7,323 nt of DNA from Allobrachymonas sp. (lineage in GTDB: Bacteria; Pseudomonadota; Gammaproteobacteria; Burkholderiales; Burkholderiaceae_C): NCBI GenBank assembly GCA_030538335.1, contig JAUNUE010000093.1, positions 1 to 7,323 on the forward strand. The letters are read 5' to 3'. This document shows positions 1 through 5,187 of this stretch, piece by piece; within the stretch, counting starts at the first letter, position 1; each line of letters starts with the position of its first letter. The notes beneath the pieces were generated by a model, which worked only from the letters and a program-made list of their open reading frames with translations, was not told the DNA's origin and searched no databases. The position numbers were made by a program, and so were the translations under genes.

Positions 1-1114
1 GGTGATTGATGGTGCGCTGTTCCAGCACGAAGTTGAAGCGCGCCAGGTCATGGCCGTGCCCTCGTTGTTCTTGAACGGCGAACTGCTGGCCAATGGCCGC
101 ATGGACGTGGAAGAAATCATTGCCAAAATCGACAGCGGCGCAGCCGCCCGCAGCACCGCCAAGCTGCACGACAAGGCCCCCTACGATGTGCTGGTGGTGG
201 GTGGTGGCCCGGCAGGTGCGGCGGCCGCCATTTACGCGGCGCGCAAGGGCATCCGCACCGGGTTGGTAGCCGAGCGCGTGGGCGGACAGGTGCTTGATAC
301 GCTCGACATCGAAAACCTCATTTCCGTGCCCCATACCGAAGGCCCCAAGCTGGCATCGGCCCTGCAGGAGCACGTGCGGCAGTACGATGTGGATGTGATC
401 CCGCTGCAGCGCGGCGCCAGCCTGCGCGGCGCGGCCACGCCCAACGAGCTGATCGAACTGCAACTGGCCAGCGGCATTACGCTCAAGGCCAAGACCGTGG
501 TGCTGGCTACCGGCGCCCGCTGGCGCGAAATGCGCATCCCCGGCGAGGGCGAATACAAAACCCGCGGCGTGGCGTTTTGCCCGCACTGCGACGGCCCGCT
601 GTTCAAGGGCAAGAAGGTGGCCGTGATTGGCGGCGGCAACTCGGGCATCGAGGCCGCGATTGATCTGGCGGGCATCGTCGAGCACGTGACCGTGTTCGAG
701 TTCATGCCCGAACTGAAAGCCGACGCGGTGCTGCAGAACAAGCTGCGCAGCCTGTCCAATGCCCGCGTACTCACCAATGTGCAGCCGGTCGAAGTACTGG
801 GCGACGGCAAACGCGCCACCGCCCTGCGCTACAAAGACCGCGTGACCGAGGTGCTGCACGAAGAAGAACTGGCCTGCGTATTTGTGCAGATCGGCCTGCT
901 GCCCAATACCGACTGGCTCAAAGGCACGCTCGACCTCAACAAGATGGGCGAGATCGTCGTCGACGCGCATGGCCGCACCAGCCTGCCGGGCGTGTTTGCC
1001 GCAGGCGACTGCACCACCGTGCCCTACAAGCAGATCGTCATCGCCATGGGTGAAGGCGCCAAGGCTGCGTTGTCGGCGTTTGACTACCTGATCCGCGGCG
1101 GGCAGGCGACATAA
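1..1114 (+). CDS. ahpF: Alkyl hydroperoxide reductase subunit F, C-terminal part (5' truncated by window edge)
   Basis: AhpF is a cytoplasmic FAD- and NADH-dependent disulfide reductase that recycles the peroxiredoxin AhpC, which reduces H2O2 and organic peroxides. The frame is open from base 1 and ends with TAA at 1112-1114. The GTG at 2-4 is an internal Val codon, not a start. Counting from that codon, residues 1-44 are the end of the N-terminal thioredoxin-like domain and about 45-60 a linker. The pyridine nucleotide-disulfide oxidoreductase part follows: FAD-binding GGGPAG at 67-72, redox-active CPHC at 193-196, NAD-binding GGGNSG at 210-215, and FAD-binding GVFAAGDCT at 330-338. From memory, E. 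coli AhpF is about 521 residues with this CxxC near 345-348, so about 150 residues are missing, including the N-terminal CxxC. Thioredoxin reductase shares the core fold, but the attached N-terminal domain remnant and the C-terminus YKQIVIAMGEGAKAALSAFD mark AhpF. ahpC would be expected just upstream, outside the window. Confidence 0.96.
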   Translation, partial: VIDGALFQHEVEARQVMAVPSLFLNGELLANGRMDVEEIIAKIDSGAAARSTAKLHDKAPYDVLVVGGGPAGAAAAIYAARKGIRTGLVAERVGGQVLDTLDIENLISVPHTEGPKLASALQEHVRQYDVDVIPLQRGASLRGAATPNELIELQLASGITLKAKTVVLATGARWREMRIPGEGEYKTRGVAFCPHCDGPLFKGKKVAVIGGGNSGIEAAIDLAGIVEHVTVFEFMPELKADAVLQNKLRSLSNARVLTNVQPVEVLGDGKRATALRYKDRVTEVLHEEELACVFVQIGLLPNTDWLKGTLDLNKMGEIVVDAHGRTSLPGVFAAGDCTTVPYKQIVIAMGEGAKAALSAFDYLIRGGQAT

Positions 1115-1129
1115 AGCTGACCTCCTTGC

Positions 1130-1302
1130 TCACCGCAGAGGCGCAGAGTTTCGCAGAGCTACAAATTTCTCTCCGTTCTGAGAAAAGGGTATTGAGGCAA
1201 GCTGGTTACCAGAGCAGGCCGGGCGGTACCTTGCGAGCCAACCAGCCAGTGGCTTACCTCTCTTTCTTTGCCGCCTCTGCGCGCACTGCGCCTCTGCGGT
1301 GA
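1130..1302. repeat. 173-bp unit bounded by 17-bp perfect inverted repeats (CACCGCAGAGGCGCAG type)
   Basis: The left arm TCACCGCAGAGGCGCAG (1130-1146) is the exact reverse complement of 1286-1302. The similarity continues imperfectly inward: a second CGCAGAG occurs in both arms (1152-1158 on the left; its complement at 1274-1280 on the right). The interior of about 140 bases has no gene. The arm sequence resembles a short dispersed repeat that I remember from intergenic regions of many bacteria, but I cannot verify the copy number here. It could be a non-autonomous mobile unit or a long RNA hairpin. No target-site duplication is evident. Confidence 0.72.
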
Positions 1303-1319
1303 AGCCGCATCGGGTTAAT

Positions 1320-1429
1320 CGCGTAAGTCGGAACCTGCGCAGCAGATTTCGCCGTATGTGAAGGTTCAAGAGGAAGAGCATGCGCAGGAATCGCCTTCGG
1401 CGGTTCCAACTACGCATGCGGCTTACGCG
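1320..1429. repeat. Compact 110-bp nested palindromic element
   Basis: Several inverted pairs nest within 110 bases. The outer pair is CGCGTAAG (1320-1327) with CTTACGCG (1422-1429). Inside it, GGAACC (1330-1335) pairs with GGTTCC (1402-1407), and CCTGCGCA (1334-1341) with TGCGCAGG (1381-1388). A tight hairpin at 1387-1407 has a 9-bp stem with one T:G position and a TTC loop. GAACCT (1331-1336) can also pair with AGGTTC (1362-1367), so more than one fold is possible. No T-run follows the 1387-1407 hairpin, so it is not a standard terminator. The architecture suggests a REP- or MITE-like dispersed element, but I do not recognise a named family. Confidence 0.5.
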
Positions 1430-1437
1430 CACCTCCC

Positions 1438-1543
1438 CGTCATTGCGAGCCGCCGTCAGGCGGCGTGGCAATCTTTTCAACACAGGGCTGGGTGCGCCGC
1501 CCAACAGATTGCCACGTCGCGCGTTGCGCTCCTCGCAATGACG
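1438..1543. repeat. Palindromic CGTCATTGCGAG / GGCAATCT dispersed repeat
   Basis: Outer arms CGTCATTGCGAG (1438-1449) and CTCGCAATGACG (1532-1543) are perfect 12-bp inverted repeats. Inner arms CGTGGCAATCT (1464-1474) and AGATTGCCACG (1506-1516) are perfect 11-bp inverted repeats. Between the two left arms lies a small hairpin, CCGCC-GTCA-GGCGG (1450-1463), whereas the right side carries an unrelated GC-rich spacer. From memory, this CATTGCGAG...GGCAATC pattern is a very widespread intergenic repeat in bacteria and produces spurious translations containing RHCEERN-like strings, as it does here on the minus strand. It is probably a non-autonomous, MITE-like element; the mechanism that mobilises it is not visible. 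Confidence 0.8.
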
Positions 1544-1571
1544 CTGATATTTAAAACGGCAGTGCTGCGCT

Positions 1572-1592
1572 TTGCGCTCCTTGCAATGACGC
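1572..1592 (+). repeat. Detached half copy of the CATTGCGAG repeat arm
   Basis: The 21 bases TTGCGCTCC-TTGCAATGACGC match the right arm of the preceding element (1524-1544) at 20 of 21 positions; C1534 corresponds to T1582. It lies in direct orientation 48 bases downstream of that arm, and I see no partner left arm. It is most simply a remnant of a second insertion or a local duplication with loss of the rest. Confidence 0.7.
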
Positions 1593-1627
1593 AGGTCAAG
1601 CGCCATGCAGGCCCTGCGGGCAGGCTC

Positions 1628-3013
1628 TTATCGCGGCATGCCCGGAAAACCACCGCCCATTCCCCCCATGCCGGGCAGGCCGCCGAGCCGCTTCATCATC
1701 TTCATGAAGCCGCTACCTTTCATCTTCTTCATCATCTCCTGCATCTGCCCGAATTCCTTGAGCAGGCGGTTGACTTCGTGCACCTCCACCCCCGCGCCGG
1801 TGGCGATGCGGCGCTTGCGCGTGGCCTTGATGATGTCGGGCTTTTTGCGCTCTTGCTGCGTCATGCTGCAGATGATGCCTGCCTTGCGGCGAATGTCGCG
1901 CTCGGCCTTGTCCATATTGGTTTTTTTGGCGCGTTCGGCCAGTTGCGCGGGCAGGCTGTCGATCATGCTTGACAAGCCACCCATCTGCTTCATCTGCTGC
2001 AGTTGCGCGAGGAAGTCGTTGAGGTCAAAGCTGTCGCCGCTCTTGACTTTTGCGGCCAGTTTTTCGGCCGCCTGCAAGTCGACATTGGCCGTGACCTGCT
2101 CGACCAGCGCCACGATGTCGCCCATGCCGAGAATGCGCCCGGCGTGGCGTGTGGCATCGAACACTTCCAGACCGTCCATCTTTTCGCTGGTACCGGCAAA
2201 CTTGATCGGCGCGCCGGCAATCTGACGCACCGACAGTGCCGCACCGCCGCGCGAGTCGCCGTCCATTTTGGTAAGCACAATGCCGGTGAGCGGCAACGCC
2301 TCTTTGAAGGCTTTGGCGGTGTTGGCGGCGTCCTGGCCTTGCATGGCATCGACCACCAGCAAGGTTTCCACAGGCGTGACGGCTGCGTGCAGCGCCTTGA
2401 TTTCTGCCATCATGGCTTCGTCTATCGCCAGCCGTCCGGCGGTATCGACCAGCAGCACGTCGAAATAATGCCTGCGGGCGTGGTCAAGCGCGGCACGGGC
2501 AATATCAGCGGGTTTCTGGTCAGCCGTGCTGGGGAACCATTCAGCACCGACCTGTTGCGTGACGGTTTTGAGCTGCTCGATGGCGGCCGGGCGGTACACG
2601 TCGCCCGAGACCGTAAGCACCTTTTTCTTGCGCTTTTCGATCAGGTGCTTGGCGAGCTTGGCCGTGGTGGTGGTTTTGCCCGCGCCTTGCAAACCTGCCA
2701 TAAGAACAACCGCAGGCGGTTGCGCCACCAGGTTGAGGTCGGCAATGCCCTCGCCCATGGTGGCGGCCAGTTCCTTGTTGACGATGCCGACCAGCGCCTG
2801 CCCCGGCGTGAGGCTGCCGAGTACCTCTTGCCCCAGCGCCTGCTCCTTGATGCGGGCGATAAAGTCGCGGACTACGGGCAGGGCCACGTCGGCCTCCAGC
2901 AGCGCCATGCGCACTTCGCGCAGCATGTCGGCCACGTTGCTTTCGGTGATGCGGGCCTGGCCGCTGATGGTTTTGACCAGGCGCGAGAGTTTGTCGGTAA
3001 GGGCAGAAGCCAT
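1628..3013 (-). CDS. ffh: Signal recognition particle protein Ffh (SRP54 homologue)
   Basis: Ffh binds 4.5S RNA and the signal sequences of nascent membrane proteins, and through its GTPase pairs with FtsY to deliver ribosomes to the translocon. The 461 residues are full length for the family (E. coli about 453). The N domain covers about 1-90. The G domain has P-loop GLQGAGKT (107-114), DTAGR (190-194), TKMDGDSRGG (248-257) and GTSEKMDGLE (274-283). The M domain (about 325-461) contains SMTQQERKKPDII (383-395), the RNA-binding RKRRIATGAG (399-408) and a Met-rich, Gly-rich tail. The ATG at 3013-3011 gives MASALTDKLS, as I remember for related Ffh proteins. There is no clear Shine-Dalgarno before it, which is odd for a highly expressed gene. 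FtsY shares the NG fold, but the M domain excludes it. It converges with ahpF and diverges from the small gene at 3123. Confidence 0.98.
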   Translation of the reverse strand: MASALTDKLSRLVKTISGQARITESNVADMLREVRMALLEADVALPVVRDFIARIKEQALGQEVLGSLTPGQALVGIVNKELAATMGEGIADLNLVAQPPAVVLMAGLQGAGKTTTTAKLAKHLIEKRKKKVLTVSGDVYRPAAIEQLKTVTQQVGAEWFPSTADQKPADIARAALDHARRHYFDVLLVDTAGRLAIDEAMMAEIKALHAAVTPVETLLVVDAMQGQDAANTAKAFKEALPLTGIVLTKMDGDSRGGAALSVRQIAGAPIKFAGTSEKMDGLEVFDATRHAGRILGMGDIVALVEQVTANVDLQAAEKLAAKVKSGDSFDLNDFLAQLQQMKQMGGLSSMIDSLPAQLAERAKKTNMDKAERDIRRKAGIICSMTQQERKKPDIIKATRKRRIATGAGVEVHEVNRLLKEFGQMQEMMKKMKGSGFMKMMKRLGGLPGMGGMGGGFPGMPR

Positions 3014-3034
3014 GGGTATCAGAAAATCAGTCTA

Positions 3035-3064
3035 TATATAGAGAGGCCGTGAAAAGGCTTTGAA
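3035..3064 (-). promoter_or_regulatory. Candidate sigma-70 promoter for ffh
   Basis: On the minus strand, TTCAAA (3064-3059, 4 of 6 matches to TTGACA) lies 18 bases before TATATA (3040-3035, 4 of 6 matches to TATAAT), which is in turn 21 bases before the ffh ATG. The TATATATA patch is the most AT-rich spot in the ffh/small-gene gap. This rests on consensus matching by eye; no transcription start is known. Confidence 0.4.
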
Positions 3065-3109
3065 GGCCAATGGTACGGCATTGTCAGCGCAGTGGCGCCA
3101 GCTTTGCGC

Positions 3110-3115
3110 AGGAAG
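3110..3115 (+). promoter_or_regulatory. Ribosome binding site deciding the start of the small membrane protein
   Basis: AGGAAG lies 7 bases before the ATG at 3123, a near-ideal spacing. It is 16 bases from the alternative ATG at 3132 and lies inside the longer open frame that begins at 3060. This favours the 3123 start over both. Confidence 0.6.
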
Positions 3116-3122
3116 ATGTAAT

Positions 3123-3374
3123 ATGCCCGCCATGCGTTACTTCCTGGTTCTTGTGGTGCTGGTGGTGGTTGTTCAGGTCTTGCAGCGTGTGGTACGCGGC
3201 CTGCGACAAGGCACGGGGCCAACCAGGCAGCGCACCATCGCCCAACCCACCGTAGCATGCGCAAGCTGTGGCGTGCATGTGCCGCAACAGGAGGCAGTTT
3301 TTGAGGCGGGCCAGGCCTATTGCTGCCGCGCGCATGGGGCCCTTGGCCCGGCGCAAGACATGAAGAACTCCTAG
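3123..3374 (+). CDS. Small single-helix membrane protein with Cys/His cluster, PP0621-like, function unknown
   Basis: The 83-residue product has one hydrophobic helix at about 5-22 (YFLVLVVLVVVV...), a short basic stretch (about 22-37), and a compact C-terminal Cys/His motif: C46-x2-C49, H52, C67-C68, H71. This spacing looks like a small treble-clef or zinc-ribbon metal site, though metal binding is inferred. I recognise the pattern (MRYFLVL... then CxxCGVHxP...) as the uncharacterised PP0621-type proteins often found beside pilS in Burkholderiales; no biochemical function is known to me. The start is set by AGGAAG 7 bases upstream. ATG at 3132 (MRYFLVL) is the main alternative and would remove three residues. 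The basic stretch after the helix suggests that the Cys/His part faces the cytoplasm. The stop is 4 bases before pilS, so the two are probably co-transcribed. Confidence 0.8.
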   Translation: MPAMRYFLVLVVLVVVVQVLQRVVRGLRQGTGPTRQRTIAQPTVACASCGVHVPQQEAVFEAGQAYCCRAHGALGPAQDMKNS

Positions 3375-3378
3375 CACC

Positions 3379-5187
3379 ATGGGCAGCAAGACTTCCCCTG
3401 CTTTCCTGTCATCAGACGCCATGGATGACATATCGGCCCAGCCGTGGATCCAGAGCACCCTGAGCCAAGACGAATTGCCCGTCTTTGCGTCCGACGCCGT
3501 GACCGATGGGCGCATCTGGCAAGGCTTCATGACGGCGCGGCTGATGGTGGCCCTGTTGCTGCTGGCCCTGCAGGCGCTGGCGGTTTTTTTCCGCAGCGGC
3601 ACGACGCCTGTCTGGCTGATCGGGCTGTGCGTGGCCTATGCGGTTGTCACGTTGGCAACACGCCTGTTCATGGCGCCAGCGCCCACCGGCCAGCCGTTCG
3701 AGCCTTACTGGCCCATCACCGTCGGACTGGATTTGCTGGTGTATTTTTTGCTGGTCTGGTTTACACAAGGGGAAATAGCCAATTACCTGCCCTTGCTGGC
3801 ATTGCCACCGGTGATCTGCGCCGTATTGGGCAATTGGCGCACCACCCTCTTCACGGCCCTGTTAGCCGCCTTGCTGATTGGCATTGCAAGCTGGAAAAGC
3901 AACCGCCACCTGGGCGGCGATGACCAGATCATGCGTTACGCCATGGTGGCGCTGTACGTGCTGGCCACGTTCTTGCTGACCTCGATGCTGCACCGCATGG
4001 CGCGCAACTTTGGCTTGCAGCAACTGCGCTCGCAGGCCAGCCAGCAACTGCTGCGCTTGCAGGAACGCATCCAGGACATGGTGGCCCAAAGCGTGAACGA
4101 CGGGGTGGTGGTGATTGCCGGAGCGGGGCGCGTGCGCGCCATCAACCAGGCCGCCAAACAGATGCTGCACGTATCACATGGGGCAGCGTTGACCGGCAAG
4201 CCCTTGCACGAGGTGCCTGAGCTGCGGCCCTTGAGCTATCTGATCAACCAGAGCTTTGCCGACGGCGAAGGGCTGTCTTCCGAGGTATTGCTGTTCCCCG
4301 AGGCCGAACACCCCACCCATCTGATGGTGCGCACACGCCTGTCGTTGCCTGCCTCCGACGGCACCTGGAACGAGCCGCTGTGCCTGCTGTATCTGGAAGA
4401 CATGCAGGCGCTGCAGGAAAGGGTGCGCATGGAAAAGCTCGCAGCCATGGGCCGCATGTCGGCTGCCGTGGCGCACGAGATCCGCAACCCGCTGGCGGCC
4501 ATTGGCCAGGCGTCCCAACTGCTGAACGAGGAAATTGACCAGCCCTTGCAAAAGCAACTCAACAGCATGATCCAGGCCAATGTCCAGCGCCTGGGACGCA
4601 TCGTCAGCGATGTGCTCGACATTGCCCGCATGCAGCAGCAGGCGGCTGACGCGCCCCTGGTGGTGCTGGACGATGCCGTGCAAGAGATGTGCAAGGAATG
4701 GCAAGCCCAGCATGCCCCTGTCGGGAACGTGCGCTTTGACTTGCAGTGTGCCGGATTGCAGGTGAAATTTGATCCGGAACACTTGCGGCGCGTGCTGGTC
4801 AACCTGCTCGACAACGCACAACGACACGGACAGCAAGGCGATCAGGCGCTGGTCATTGTGGCCAGCCGCCAGGAGCAAGGCATGGCACAACTGATGGTCT
4901 GGAGCCGCGGCGCGCCCTTGCCGGGTGCCGTGCAGGCGCGGCTGTTCGAGCCGTTTGCTGCGGGCCCGAGCCGTTCTACCGGACTGGGCTTGTATATTTG
5001 CCGCGAACTTTGCCAGCGTTACCAAGGCGACATCCACTACCACCGCATTCCGGCTGGCTGGTTCAGCCAGCGCGCCGACTCGCAGGCCGAAGAAGGCAAC
5101 GCCTTCGTCGTGCTGCTGCCAGTGGCGGACAATAACGCCAAAGACCCAAGCCCATTGCCTCATCTCCCGTCTCAGGAACCGATTTAG
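3379..5187 (+). CDS. pilS: Two-component sensor histidine kinase PilS
   Basis: PilS is the inner-membrane kinase that phosphorylates PilR to control pilin transcription. The 602-residue product has a polar N-terminus (1-50) and six likely membrane helices at about 53-71, 77-97, 112-129, 136-151, 154-171 and 184-204. A helical linker (210-235) and a PAS-like region (about 236-341, beginning VNDGVVVI) follow. The HisKA domain has AHEIRNP with phosphoacceptor His366. The HATPase domain has an N box, NLLDNAQRHG (475-484; key Asn479), an F-box-like LFEPF (522-526) and a G2 box, TGLGLYI (534-540). The G1 box is eroded: S509-R-G-A-P stands where DxGxG is usual. The C-terminus carries a proline-rich tail. 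No good Shine-Dalgarno precedes ATG 3379, so in-frame ATG 3421 (Met15) is possible. Assignment as PilS rather than another NtrB-like kinase rests on the six helices, the adjacent pilR, and the order ffh-pilS-pilR-ampD. Confidence 0.88.
   Translation: MGSKTSPAFLSSDAMDDISAQPWIQSTLSQDELPVFASDAVTDGRIWQGFMTARLMVALLLLALQALAVFFRSGTTPVWLIGLCVAYAVVTLATRLFMAPAPTGQPFEPYWPITVGLDLLVYFLLVWFTQGEIANYLPLLALPPVICAVLGNWRTTLFTALLAALLIGIASWKSNRHLGGDDQIMRYAMVALYVLATFLLTSMLHRMARNFGLQQLRSQASQQLLRLQERIQDMVAQSVNDGVVVIAGAGRVRAINQAAKQMLHVSHGAALTGKPLHEVPELRPLSYLINQSFADGEGLSSEVLLFPEAEHPTHLMVRTRLSLPASDGTWNEPLCLLYLEDMQALQERVRMEKLAAMGRMSAAVAHEIRNPLAAIGQASQLLNEEIDQPLQKQLNSMIQANVQRLGRIVSDVLDIARMQQQAADAPLVVLDDAVQEMCKEWQAQHAPVGNVRFDLQCAGLQVKFDPEHLRRVLVNLLDNAQRHGQQGDQALVIVASRQEQGMAQLMVWSRGAPLPGAVQARLFEPFAAGPSRSTGLGLYICRELCQRYQGDIHYHRIPAGWFSQRADSQAEEGNAFVVLLPVADNNAKDPSPLPHLPSQEPI
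5174..5177 (+). promoter_or_regulatory. Ribosome binding site for pilR, inside the pilS 3' end
   Basis: AGGA lies within the last codons of pilS, 9 bases before the GTG at 5187. It supports the GTG start (V/M-SNNHQQPARLLVVDDE), which places the receiver domain at the very N-terminus as usual for NtrC-type regulators. Confidence 0.55.

Larger units (their letters stand above)
1115..1627. other. Repeat-filled intergenic region between convergent ahpF and ffh
   Basis: These 513 bases separate the stop codons of ahpF (+) and ffh (-). No reading frame here resembles a known protein. The frames that cross it encode translated repeat sequence and then run antisense into ffh. The region holds three distinct inverted-repeat units and one half copy, listed separately. 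I saw no strong GC stem followed by a T-run that would be a standard intrinsic terminator for either gene, so the palindromes themselves may limit read-through in both directions (inference). No tRNA or other structured RNA was recognised. Confidence 0.75.

Noticed and set aside
1166..1185. Possible terminator TTTCTC / GAGAAA with a short T stretch on the minus side
   Set aside because: The stem is only 6 bp and AT-rich with an 8-base loop and a tail of three T's. It also lies inside the interior of the 1130-1302 repeat and far from the ffh stop.
1438..1543. CRISPR-like array
   Set aside because: The repeated units are inverted rather than regularly spaced direct repeats, there are no uniform spacers, and no cas genes lie nearby.
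1130..1606. Minus-strand open frame (158 residues) across the intergenic gap
   Set aside because: Its translation contains RHCEERN-like strings and other products of palindromic repeats. There is no ribosome site or recognisable domain.
1358..1972. Plus-strand open frame (204 residues) from the repeat region into ffh
   Set aside because: The first part translates the repeats and the rest runs antisense through the ffh coding region, as expected of a high-GC shadow frame.
2003..3052. Long plus-strand open frame (349 residues) antisense to ffh
   Set aside because: It is His/Gln/Arg-rich, as antisense frames of GC-rich genes tend to be, has no recognisable motif, and lies wholly opposite a clear Ffh coding region.
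3060..3122. N-terminal extension of the small membrane protein from ATG 3060
   Set aside because: It would put 21 polar residues before the membrane helix. The AGGAAG site 7 bases before ATG 3123 supports the shorter form.
3081..3124. TTGTCA and TAATAT as a promoter for the small gene and pilS
   Set aside because: The two boxes are 32 bases apart, far outside the 16-18 range, and the second overlaps the start codon region.
4174..5163. Minus-strand open frame (329 residues) antisense to pilS
   Set aside because: No domain is recognisable and it mirrors the kinase core; explained by GC-rich codon bias.
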